From JBAVVD01 sp049697115 (GTDB lineage Bacteria > Acidobacteriota > Aminicenantia > Aminicenantales > UBA4085), in NCBI GenBank assembly GCA_049697115.1, contig JBAVVD010000088.1:1-25442 (forward strand): a DNA stretch of 25,442 nucleotides. Direction: 5' to 3'. The translations under genes and the position numbers were made by a program. The notes under the pieces are model-generated. The model was not told the DNA's origin. It saw only the letters and a program-made list of their open reading frames with translations, and did no database searches. Within the stretch, counting starts at the first letter, position 1, and every line of letters begins with the position of its first letter. This document shows, in pieces, positions 14,118-22,192 of this stretch.

Positions 14118-15316
14118 CGGAACGTAATCCAGATGATTTAGAGATCGCGAGAGATACGACCATCAGGCTCCTGGCTTATTGCAGCGAAAACCAATGGGCG
14201 GGCTACGATCCTTACGATGCGCTCAACAGCCGAGTTTTCAGAGCACTCCCTTTTCTGGACTTCAAGCTGGCCCGCCTGATGTTGACCCAGGGGGTCAAAC
14301 GATGCCCAATCAATCTCCGGCCATTGTTATTGGTAGCCAAGACACCCAACCCGAAGGGAATCGCACTTTTCCTGTCATCTCTCATCAAGCTATCGAAAAT
14401 CGGGCTGGTCGAGGGAACCGAGATAATCGGCGCGATGGCCGACAAGCTCCTGGCCTTAAGGTCGCCCGACAAGCAGCACGCATGCTGGGGCTACAATTTT
14501 GACTGGCAAACAAGGGGCGAACTTGTTCCAAAGGGATCTCCCAACATCATCTGCTCGACGTTCGCCGCCAATGCTTTGCTGGATGCCTATGAGCAATCGC
14601 GAGAGTCCTCATGGCTGAATGCGGCAATCAGCGCCGCGGAGTTCAATCTGGAAAGCCTCTTTTGGCGAGACAGCGGGTCTAAAGCATGTTTCAGTTACAC
14701 GCCATTAGGACGATCGGAAATTCACAACGCTAATTTACTCGGCGCCGCTCTTCTCTGTCGAGTCAGCCAGGTGTCAGGACAGGGGGAGTTCCTTGAACCA
14801 GCCCTCGATGCCGCACGCTACTCAGTCAGCAAACAGCACGAAGACGGGTCTTGGGATTACGGCGAGTCGCCCTTCCAACGATGGATCGACAACTTCCACA
14901 CGGGCTACAATTTGGTTGCTTTAAGGAGAATTAGCGAATACGGCAGAACTAAGGAATTTGATACAGCCATCCGCCACGGATTCAAATTCTACAAGGCTCA
15001 TTTCTTCCGAGAAGACGGAGTGCCGAGATACTTCCATAATGCCGCTTTTCCCATAGACATCCACAGTGTTGCCCAGAGCATCATAACACTCATAGAGTTT
15101 GGAGATATTGTAGATGGAAACATCAATCTCGCTCATTCGGTCCTTCATTGGGCGATGGCCAACATGTGGGACGCCCGCGGTTTTTTCTACTTCCAGAAGC
15201 TGCCATACTACACGGTGCGAATTCCCTTCATGAGGTGGTCTCAGGCATGGATGCTTTTGGCCCTTGCCACCCTTCTGGATGAACGGCCGAGTGCCCATGG
15301 TCAATTATCGCCATAG
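14114..15316 (+). CDS. Alpha/alpha-toroid protein of polysaccharide loci
   Basis: The 400-residue protein is mostly helical with aromatic and Gly/Trp repeats typical of an (alpha/alpha)6 barrel: CWGYNFDWQTRG (124-135), SKQHEDGSWDYGESPFQRW (239-257), IDNFHTGYNLVAL (258-270) and MRWSQAWMLLALATLL near the end. Similar proteins occur in exopolysaccharide clusters and have, as I recall, sometimes been named delta-aminolevulinate dehydratase without basis. The fold is shared by glycan epimerases, lyases, glycoside hydrolases and terpene cyclases. No signal peptide is present. ATGA coupling to wecB implies a role on the same nucleotide-sugar or glycan. Catalytic residues cannot be assigned, and function is unknown. 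Confidence 0.8.
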   Translation: MTERNPDDLEIARDTTIRLLAYCSENQWAGYDPYDALNSRVFRALPFLDFKLARLMLTQGVKRCPINLRPLLLVAKTPNPKGIALFLSSLIKLSKIGLVEGTEIIGAMADKLLALRSPDKQHACWGYNFDWQTRGELVPKGSPNIICSTFAANALLDAYEQSRESSWLNAAISAAEFNLESLFWRDSGSKACFSYTPLGRSEIHNANLLGAALLCRVSQVSGQGEFLEPALDAARYSVSKQHEDGSWDYGESPFQRWIDNFHTGYNLVALRRISEYGRTKEFDTAIRHGFKFYKAHFFREDGVPRYFHNAAFPIDIHSVAQSIITLIEFGDIVDGNINLAHSVLHWAMANMWDARGFFYFQKLPYYTVRIPFMRWSQAWMLLALATLLDERPSAHGQLSP

Positions 15317-15385
15317 CCTGACACATTGAGATGAGAACACAGTCTCCGGGACCGGCGAATTCAGGCGTCTGAGAGAATTAACGTC

Positions 15386-16387
15386 ATGATTAAATCTATC
15401 TTCACTGTCGACTACGAAGTTTATGGAAACGGCGAAGGCTCGTTGAGGGAGCTGGTTTATGAGCCGGCGGAGAGATTGAAGGCTATCTTCGAGAAATGGA
15501 ACGCACGATTCGTTCTTTTCGTTGAAGTCGCTGAACTGGAAATGATAGAAGCTAAGGGAACGGACGCAGCCATCAATTTAGTAAAACATCAAATACGGAA
15601 TTTCTACAGGGAGGGATTTGAACTAGGGCTTCACTTGCATCCGCAATGGTACAACGCGCGATATGAGAACGGAAAATGGCTGCTTGATTACGGTGAGTAC
15701 AATTTGTGTACCCTACCTCGAGAGCGAATTGTTCAGATCATCAATCGCTCCATTGCATATCTACGAAAGCTATCGGGCCTAGCTGATTTTACGCCATTTT
15801 CTTTCCGGGCGGGCAATTGGTTGTTTCAGCCCACTCGAACCGTAGCGAAAGCGCTGGTTGATCGGGGCATTAAAGTTGATTCCTCCGTCTTCAAGGGCGG
15901 CCTGAGGCATCAACAAAAGTTGGATTATCGCCGGGCACTTAAGAACGGGTACTATTGGAGATTTACGGATGATGTGAATTTGCATGATCCTCATGGCGCC
16001 TTGCTTGAGTTGCCCATATATACTCAAATAGTTCCGATCTGGAAAATGTTCACCTCCAAACGTATCGAGATTCAGCAAGGGGAGGGGGGCCTTTCAGCAG
16101 CGCGAACCAGCAAGGGATTACTATATCGGCTTATGGATTTCCTGCGCTTCTGGTACCCGTTAAAGTTCGAATTAGGTCAGATGACGATGGAAGAAATCAC
16201 GCGACTGTTGGACAAGGTAATCCGGGAGGACCATGAAAACCCAACATCATTTCGGCCTATCGTCGTAGTCGTGCACACCAAAGACCCAATTGATTTTGAG
16301 ACTGTTGAGTCTCTTCTATCCTACCTGCAAAGGAAAGGTATCCCCCTCTCCACTTTTAGTGATATATATAACAGGTGTACATTTTAA
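15386..16387 (+). CDS. Second polysaccharide deacetylase-like protein (NodB fold)
   Basis: The 333-residue protein starts at the ATG 15386. NodB-fold elements are SIFTVDYEVYGNGEG (residues 4-18, first Asp), FELGLHLHPQWYN (78-90, with H83 and H85), FSFRAGNWLFQPT (138-150), VDSSVFKGG and VVVHTKDPID near the end. The metal motif is HLH rather than HxxxH, so it belongs to a divergent branch and may be a variant hydrolase or lyase. It differs clearly from the deacetylase at 10767 and is not a recent duplicate. The 69-bp gap from the toroid gene contains no terminator, so it remains in the operon. Confidence 0.82.
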   Translation: MIKSIFTVDYEVYGNGEGSLRELVYEPAERLKAIFEKWNARFVLFVEVAELEMIEAKGTDAAINLVKHQIRNFYREGFELGLHLHPQWYNARYENGKWLLDYGEYNLCTLPRERIVQIINRSIAYLRKLSGLADFTPFSFRAGNWLFQPTRTVAKALVDRGIKVDSSVFKGGLRHQQKLDYRRALKNGYYWRFTDDVNLHDPHGALLELPIYTQIVPIWKMFTSKRIEIQQGEGGLSAARTSKGLLYRLMDFLRFWYPLKFELGQMTMEEITRLLDKVIREDHENPTSFRPIVVVVHTKDPIDFETVESLLSYLQRKGIPLSTFSDIYNRCTF

Positions 16388-16421
16388 GCTCGAGGCTATA
16401 CATAATCAAGCCGATAAAATC

Positions 16422-17351
16422 ATGAACCTAGATAAAAGATTATTGCAGAAACAACACAACAGCGGAACGAAGCGTCTAACATATGTGCTGATTACCCCAG
16501 CTCGAAATGAGGCCGCGTTTATCGAACAGACTATCCTATCTGTTATCCATCAAACGGTTCAGCCGGCCAAATGGGTGATTGTCAGCGACGGATCTAAGGA
16601 CGGGACCGATGACATTGTCGAAAAATATGCGCTTTTATATCGATGGATCGAACTGGTGCGGATGCCCGAGCGGGCAGAGAGGCATTTCGGAGGCAAGGCG
16701 CTTGCATTCAACGCAGGGTATGAAAAAGTGCGGGATATCAAGTATGATATCATTGGAAATTTAGACGCAGACATCACGTTCGACAATGAGTATTTTGATT
16801 TTTTGTTGAAGAAATTCGCCCATGACGATACGCTCGGCGTTGCGGGAACGCCCTTCAGAGAGGATTCTTTCCAGTACAACTATCATTTCTCGAGGAAAGA
16901 GCATGTTTCTGGAGCGTGCCAGCTATTCAGGCGAGAGTGCTTTGAATCCATAGGCGGATACGTCCCTCGGAAAGAAGGTGGAATCGACCTGGCTGCCGTT
17001 GTGACGGCAAGAATGACCGGTTGGAAAACCGAAACGTTTACCGATAGGATTTGCATTCATCACCGCCCTCAGGGAAAAGCGGGACCCCGTTACTTAAAAT
17101 ATACGTTCAGAAGCGGGTACGGCGATTACATGTTGGGAGTCCACCCCGCGTGGCAGTTCTTCCGCTCGGTTTATCAGATGAAAGGGAAACCCTTTTTTTT
17201 ATCGGGATTTCTTCTTTTGGCGGGATATTTATGGGCTATTCTGACCCGTCCTGCCAAGCCTGTATCAGAAGAATTCGTGCATTTTAGGGGAAAAGAACAA
17301 ATGCGTTGGTTGAAGGAGTATTGTCGAAAGGCTCTGATGTTGCTTAAATAG
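16422..17351 (+). CDS. Family 2 glycosyltransferase
   Basis: The 309-residue GT-A-fold inverting transferase has VLITPARNEAAFIEQTILS (22-40), VSDGSKDGT (54-62), the metal-binding DxD as NLDADITF (D115/D117) and an acceptor region around GGIDLAAVVTARMTGW. One hydrophobic segment near the C-terminus (FFLSGFLLLAGYLWAIL) probably anchors it to the inner membrane. It would add a sugar to a lipid-linked or nascent chain. The ATG at 16422 is chosen, 34 nt after the previous stop, because the open frame upstream overlaps the deacetylase gene and shows no family similarity; the ribosome site is weak. Confidence 0.9.
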   Translation: MNLDKRLLQKQHNSGTKRLTYVLITPARNEAAFIEQTILSVIHQTVQPAKWVIVSDGSKDGTDDIVEKYALLYRWIELVRMPERAERHFGGKALAFNAGYEKVRDIKYDIIGNLDADITFDNEYFDFLLKKFAHDDTLGVAGTPFREDSFQYNYHFSRKEHVSGACQLFRRECFESIGGYVPRKEGGIDLAAVVTARMTGWKTETFTDRICIHHRPQGKAGPRYLKYTFRSGYGDYMLGVHPAWQFFRSVYQMKGKPFFLSGFLLLAGYLWAILTRPAKPVSEEFVHFRGKEQMRWLKEYCRKALMLLK

Positions 17352-17368
17352 ATACGGAAAGGAATGCG

Positions 17369-18361
17369 ATGAGAGCAGAACCAGTTGCAATTAACTGGCA
17401 TTCGGGGCTGCCAATTTTTGCTTGCGAATCCTTTCTGAAAGCGGTTGGCGATGAATACGGCTGGCTTGGGGGCTTTGCCGAATCTGGAGAACTCCGATGC
17501 ATATTGCCATATACGATAATTCAAAAGATGTTTTTTCGTATGGTTCGGTTCCGAGTTGAGACCATTCCACTGGGAGAAGAGCTCGATATTCGGGAGGAAA
17601 AGGCGTTCCTAGAAAGTGCTATGGAATATTTCCGATCTATCGGTGCAGATATGGTCATTCCGGCAGCGAACAATGCGATTTTTCGCACATACCCGGATGG
17701 GGCCGACGCCGCCCCATACGGCAGCTATGTCATCGACTTATGCCGGCCCGAGGATATTCTCTGGCGAAATATAGACAGAATAACCCGTCAAAATATTAAG
17801 ACCGCGCAAAAAAACGGCATCAGCATCCGAAGCGGCCTAGAACATCTTGATGCGGCCTATATGCTCGTTCGGGATACCTTCAGAAGATCAAAACTCTCTT
17901 TCATGAGCCTTGAGTCTTTTAAGCGTTTTGTGCTCGGGCTCGGCGAAAACGGTAAAATCATGATGGCTGATTACCAGGGCGTTGCTCAAAGCTACGTCGT
18001 TTTTGCTTTCAGCGACTATTGCGCGTTTGCGATATACGCCGGGAATATAGTCAACCAGCATCAAGGCGCAAATAAGCTGCTCTACTGGGAAGCCATCCGT
18101 TTGTTTCAGAGTCTTGGGGTTCAGCTTTATGACTTTATGGGAGCTAGAGTCGACCCGGAAAAGGGATCCAAGCAAGAGGCGCTCAGTCTGTTTAAGAAGC
18201 GTTTTGGTGCAAGGCTCAAGCAAGGGTATATGTGGAAATACCCTCTTCATCCGTGGAAGTATCGCCTTTATTGTCTGGCGGCACGCCTCCGCAGAGGCGG
18301 TGATATTGTTGATGCGGAACGTCATAAGCTGAAGAGCTTCAGCGGCCCGCAAAACAATTAA
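17369..18361 (+). CDS. Second FemAB-like GNAT-fold protein
   Basis: This 330-residue protein has the same overall plan as the first FemAB-like gene: LWRNIDRITRQNIKTAQKNG in the middle, MLVRDTFRRSKLSFMSLESF, an acyl-donor-like strand VAQSYVVFAFSD, QGANKLLYWEAIRLFQSLG, and a C-terminal LYDFMGARVDPEKGSK and LSLFKKRFGARL. The two share little local sequence, so they probably act on different substrates. A clear AAAGGA lies about 7 nt before the ATG. It follows the glycosyltransferase by 17 bp and sits before an aminotransferase, which fits N-acylation or aminoacylation of an amino sugar. No signal peptide or membrane helix is seen. Confidence 0.84.
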   Translation: MRAEPVAINWHSGLPIFACESFLKAVGDEYGWLGGFAESGELRCILPYTIIQKMFFRMVRFRVETIPLGEELDIREEKAFLESAMEYFRSIGADMVIPAANNAIFRTYPDGADAAPYGSYVIDLCRPEDILWRNIDRITRQNIKTAQKNGISIRSGLEHLDAAYMLVRDTFRRSKLSFMSLESFKRFVLGLGENGKIMMADYQGVAQSYVVFAFSDYCAFAIYAGNIVNQHQGANKLLYWEAIRLFQSLGVQLYDFMGARVDPEKGSKQEALSLFKKRFGARLKQGYMWKYPLHPWKYRLYCLAARLRRGGDIVDAERHKLKSFSGPQNN

Positions 18362-18412
18362 GAATGATCCTTGCCGCAAAAGCTGAAATCGATTTGAAAA
18401 AGTGAGGTTCTT

Positions 18413-19615
18413 ATGCTGAATCTTCTTCCTGTTGAGCTCTGGGAATATAAATTCAGCGACATACTTCGCGGCCTGACTGCCGCGTTGAACAAAATTAATC
18501 CGAATAAAATGCTTCATATACCAGGACTCGGCAACTGCATCCCTACGAGATCAGCCAGAGCTGCGATAATCGTTGCTATCAAAGCTCTGGATTTACGACC
18601 CGGTGCGCGGATCGGGGTCCCCCTCTATTGCTGTCCCGTTGTTTTCAAAGCAATCAAAGCGGCTGACTGTACGCCGCGCTTTATAGATATTGATCCTAGG
18701 ACCTTTTGCCTATCCCCCGAAGACTTATCCGCAAGACGTTCCCAACTCGATGCCGTAATTGCTGTTCATATGTTTGGAAACCTGTGCGATATGACAAGCG
18801 TACAGAAGGTGATGAACAACAAACCAATAATTGAGGATTGCGCACAGTCGCTTGGAAGCAAGCTTGATGGCTATGTAACCGGATCGTTTGGTGCTATCGC
18901 TGCCTTCAGTTTCCGATCTGGCAAATATTTATCAGTGGGCGAAGGTGGAGCACTTTTTTCCAGCCACGCAGACCTTCGCTCTCGCATTTCCAAAATAATT
19001 GCTACTACGCATGCTCCTACCCGCGCAGAAGAGTTTGCACATGTTGTCATAACCTTTATTCGCTCGAAGCTCCGCAGCAAGCCTCTCTGGGGCCTGGTGG
19101 GTTCTCCGCTGTGGGGCTTATACAACAGAAGGGTTGATTTCGCCGCAAAATCGCCTATAGCTCTAAGCCAAATCTTCAGATCGGATCTCGCCATTGTCCG
19201 CAATCGCATGGATCTTCTTGATTCTATAATTGAAGTACAAAGGGCCAACGCCGAATTTTACACGCGCAGTCTGCAATTGGATTCCACTATGCTGTGCTTT
19301 GAAAGGCCTGGAACTTATTATAACCGCTACATTTACCCTGTAATCTTTCCGTCATCCGAGCACCGTGACAAAATCGCAGCATATTTACAGAGCCGACTGA
19401 TCTGTACATCAAAACCCTACGAAGAAGTTATAGAAGGTGCTGCTAAGCACTATGGGTATGAAGGTGAATGTCCAGTGGCAGAACAGCTTTTAAAAAGAGT
19501 GTTAGTCATCCCCAGCCATTACAAACTCAAGAAAAGGGATATTGCGCACATTACTCAATGCCTAAACAGAGGATGGAGGGATATCACAAGTCGCGATATT
19601 AACGCAGTTCTATAA
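18413..19615 (+). CDS. DegT/DnrJ/EryC1/StrS-family PLP aminotransferase
   Basis: The 400-residue fold-type-I aminotransferase has PTRSARAAIIVAIKAL (PLP phosphate region), AVHMFGNLCDM (117-127), IIEDCAQSLGSKLDG (139-153, Asp contacting the PLP nitrogen) and the Schiff-base lysine in FSFRSGKYLSVGEGGALFS (K171). These proteins convert keto nucleotide sugars to amino sugars. GAGG precedes the ATG by about 6 nt. It is the last gene of the operon and is followed by an intrinsic terminator. A product sugar cannot be named, and no dehydratase partner is present in the window. Confidence 0.92.
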   Translation: MLNLLPVELWEYKFSDILRGLTAALNKINPNKMLHIPGLGNCIPTRSARAAIIVAIKALDLRPGARIGVPLYCCPVVFKAIKAADCTPRFIDIDPRTFCLSPEDLSARRSQLDAVIAVHMFGNLCDMTSVQKVMNNKPIIEDCAQSLGSKLDGYVTGSFGAIAAFSFRSGKYLSVGEGGALFSSHADLRSRISKIIATTHAPTRAEEFAHVVITFIRSKLRSKPLWGLVGSPLWGLYNRRVDFAAKSPIALSQIFRSDLAIVRNRMDLLDSIIEVQRANAEFYTRSLQLDSTMLCFERPGTYYNRYIYPVIFPSSEHRDKIAAYLQSRLICTSKPYEEVIEGAAKHYGYEGECPVAEQLLKRVLVIPSHYKLKKRDIAHITQCLNRGWRDITSRDINAVL

Positions 19616-19617
19616 CA

Positions 19618-19648
19618 AGCTGTTCCGCTTAAAAGGAATTGCTTTTTT
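19618..19648 (+). terminator. Intrinsic terminator closing the polysaccharide operon
   Basis: AGCTGTTCC (19618-19626) pairs with GGAATTGCT (19635-19643), with one mismatch and one G-T pair, around an 8-nt loop. TTTTT follows directly. It starts two bases after the aminotransferase stop. Confidence 0.7.
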
Positions 19649-19720
19649 GCTCCAGGCCTCCCTTCGGCCCGTTTCATGCAGTCATGTTCCTGCCATGGCA
19701 GGGACCTATCTTAAATGGAA

Positions 19721-20269
19721 TTAAAATATGAAGCCCAATCCGGCACCGGCCTCGAGGCCTCCGACCTTGAACTCCACTTCTCCTGGTTTCATTTTGCACC
19801 AGGAATAATTCACAAAGACATTAAATCCGAAATTTGGGCTAAGAATGAAAAATCCGCCCCCTTTGATAATAAAACCAACCTTGCCGTCAGTCACCGTCCC
19901 CAGCAAATTCTCTTCCTTGAACGAATAGTACTGGACCCCACCACCCAGGGAGAGCTTCAGCCAGCTTTGAACCGGAATATCGTACATAATCCCCGCTCCG
20001 AAGGGGATGATCCTCACTTTGGTCTCTTCCTTTGTCAATGTTATCTTTCCGGTCTTATGGAAATAATCCACTCCGACCCACACTTCAAGGTTTTTGACAG
20101 CTTCAATGCTTCCCTCTAACCCAAATTTCACCCCGCTACTGTAGACATCTCGAAAGACTTTATCTTCTGGCTTAAAATAACCTGCTTTGATCTCAATCGA
20201 TTTATCCGACGAATATCCAATTTCGCAAAACACCAATAATGAAATCCCGATTCCAAGTAGCTTTTTTAT
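19721..20269 (-). CDS. Small outer-membrane beta-barrel protein with apparent ATA start
   Basis: The frame encodes alternating amphipathic strands rich in Gly and aromatic residues (IEIKAGYFKP, NLEVWVGVDYFHK, WLKLSLGGGVQYYSF, GFNVFVNYSW) and ends in GAGLGFIF, with a terminal Phe as in Gram-negative outer-membrane barrels. The signal-peptide-like stretch KKLLGIGISLLVFCEIGYSS precedes the mature part, but no ATG, GTG or TTG sits before it. An ATA at 20267-20269 does, exactly 8 nt after AAGGAG. The only conventional in-frame starts (TTG 20234-20236 or the adjacent GTG) would cut the signal peptide in half. The gene therefore either uses AUA or has lost its start by mutation. It follows the beta-helix gene with its ribosome site touching that stop codon. 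Confidence 0.75.
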   Translation of the reverse strand: MKKLLGIGISLLVFCEIGYSSDKSIEIKAGYFKPEDKVFRDVYSSGVKFGLEGSIEAVKNLEVWVGVDYFHKTGKITLTKEETKVRIIPFGAGIMYDIPVQSWLKLSLGGGVQYYSFKEENLLGTVTDGKVGFIIKGGGFFILSPNFGFNVFVNYSWCKMKPGEVEFKVGGLEAGAGLGFIF

Positions 20270-20281
20270 GGCTATTTCTCC

Positions 20282-21871
20282 TTATCTCACTGTGACATAC
20301 GTTAAGTCACTCTCCCAGCCCTTGTCGTTTGCCGCTAGGATCCCGTAACGGTATTCTTTGTCCCTCTGAACATTCCGCACAAAATATTCAAACGTGTTTG
20401 CATTCACTTCGGCAAGGAGCGTTAGAGTCCCTTCATCAACTTGGTATAGCCGATACCCGCTGACATCGGGATTTGCCGGGTTGGCCTGCCAGGTTAGCTT
20501 GTTTATATATTCCACCATCGAGAGCGAGCGGTTGGCAAGCTTCTGTCCGGAGAAATTCAGCGGGGGCTGAAGGATCCTCGTCAAAGGATGGGGATACGGA
20601 TAAGGTTTATAATATGCTTCCCAAGTGTTTGTTGCGGTGGCTTTATATAATATTTTTGTATCCGTCGCCCAATACCCGACCCCGACAGTGCAGGTGGCGG
20701 GCCTGGATGAAAGCGGGCCAACGCCAACGCCGGTCGTCCCATTGAAAGTTGCCCCCTGATACCAATAATCTCGGTTCGGTTGGGGGACAAGCCCTATATT
20801 TCCACCATAATCAACGCTTTGGTTTATGGTGATCGGAATCAGGTCGGTTCCGTTTTTCCAATTGTTCCACCAGTATGAATCGGAAACGTGTTGTGGCTGT
20901 CCACTTATTGGATTATTAGCTGGCGGATTGCTAGAGTCTAGGTATTCTTCCCGAACCTCTGCGATTGCTTGGTGGCAATAGGCAGTATTGTTGAAAACCA
21001 ACGCCTTCCCGCCACGTTGCTGAAAAATGTTAACATCATAAATAGACTCTGCTCCACCAGGCATAGTAACGGTATTCTCATATATCTCCACGCCCATTAC
21101 CGAATGGTGGGCATTAGGTATATTCCCGTGTGCGTCGTGCCACGGCCACAAACCTGTTGTGCATTGTGTGGCATCGTAAGTGTTGTGTCTTGAAACCCAC
21201 ATCGCGCCCATTTCAGAACGAATGATACATAGATCGTCGTGGCCTATCATCGTGTTGTCTTCAAAATAAAACGCATTGGCGGTTCCAAAATTAAATACGT
21301 AGTTGTTCCATGTATGCTCATCGAGATAATCAACGGATATATAACAACCGTCAAATATATTATTATCCGCAACACCCCAGACGTGTCCATATATCGCAAA
21401 TGGGCTGTTAAGACAGTTGAATATTCTATTGTGATCTACGCGAATTTTACTAACAAAGTTAACGTTGATGTTGTACAGGAAAATCCCGTGGCACTTTGAG
21501 CCGCAATCGAAAGTGAATCCTGACAGACAGAACAGTTCGTTCAGCGCGGGCGAGGCTGGATTATAAACGACAAACCAGGCGCTGGGATTTTGTCGGTCGG
21601 CTGTAGATGGGTAATTGCTTGTAATTACCGTGTTGCCGATCCCTGCCCCAATCAGGTAGATTCCTTTCGTTATCACAAGTTGGCTGGCCCATGTTGCCCT
21701 ACCGGCAGGAACAATAACGGTATCTCCCGACTGGGCAACATAAATAGCTGAGCTTACATCTGCAAAAGAAGGACTTGCGGCCGTATGAGTATCAGCGGAA
21801 ATGTTCGGCGATTTGTATAAGCAGCTCGAGCATATTACCAAAAAAACAAATATTCTACTAAGTCGTGTCAT
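20282..21871 (-). CDS. Secreted parallel beta-helix protein with C-terminal FnIII domain
   Basis: The 529-residue protein starts MTRLSRIFVFLVICSSCLY, an export signal; the cysteines give a possible but imperfect lipobox. Residues about 35-330 form a pectin-lyase-like beta-helix with repeats such as GDTVIVPAGRATWAS, GIYLIGAGIGNTVITSNYP, IRVDHNRIFNCLNS, AFYFEDNTMIGHDD and GVEIYENTVTMPGG. Residues about 430-525 resemble a fibronectin type III domain (KLTWQANPANPDVSGYRLY, EYRYGILAANDKGWESD). Beta-helix proteins commonly bind, cut or epimerise polysaccharides. A good AAGGGAG lies before the ATG. It is divergent from the polymerase gene and co-directional with the small barrel gene, suggesting an envelope pair acting on the same glycan. 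Confidence 0.83.
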   Translation of the reverse strand: MTRLSRIFVFLVICSSCLYKSPNISADTHTAASPSFADVSSAIYVAQSGDTVIVPAGRATWASQLVITKGIYLIGAGIGNTVITSNYPSTADRQNPSAWFVVYNPASPALNELFCLSGFTFDCGSKCHGIFLYNINVNFVSKIRVDHNRIFNCLNSPFAIYGHVWGVADNNIFDGCYISVDYLDEHTWNNYVFNFGTANAFYFEDNTMIGHDDLCIIRSEMGAMWVSRHNTYDATQCTTGLWPWHDAHGNIPNAHHSVMGVEIYENTVTMPGGAESIYDVNIFQQRGGKALVFNNTAYCHQAIAEVREEYLDSSNPPANNPISGQPQHVSDSYWWNNWKNGTDLIPITINQSVDYGGNIGLVPQPNRDYWYQGATFNGTTGVGVGPLSSRPATCTVGVGYWATDTKILYKATATNTWEAYYKPYPYPHPLTRILQPPLNFSGQKLANRSLSMVEYINKLTWQANPANPDVSGYRLYQVDEGTLTLLAEVNANTFEYFVRNVQRDKEYRYGILAANDKGWESDLTYVTVR

Positions 21872-22192
21872 CCATTATTCTCCCTTAATTTAGTTATGTA
21901 TTTTCACTTAAATTATTACGAGGAGCGATAAACTGATTGCATTCAGGAGGCATTTCGGGCAATCTTATGTCTGAAGTTTCATCACTGACCTGATCTCCAT
22001 TAATATACATCTGTAAAGTGACATTTTCAAGCCTAAAAAGTCTCTTTGACACAAAATGCTTGACAGTACCGCCTCAAAACTCTATTATAAAAAACCTTTC
22101 ACTCATGAGAACGATCAAACTTAAAACATCGTTGGACTCGGCTAAAAAGCGACCATAGTATATAAATAATGCATTAACCAAAGGAAGTATAT
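21872..22192. other. Divergent intergenic region
   Basis: These 321 AT-rich bases contain the polymerase promoter (22060-22088) and a leader inverted repeat, AACGAT (22110-22115) with ATCGTT (22128-22133). No gene is seen. The promoter of the minus-strand pair could not be fixed. Confidence 0.5.
22060..22088 (+). promoter_or_regulatory. Strong sigma70-type promoter of the polymerase gene
   Basis: TTGACA (22060-22065), exactly 17 bp and TATTAT (22083-22088) lie about 100 nt before the TTG start of the gene at 22193. This gives the polymerase its own transcription unit. Confidence 0.7.
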
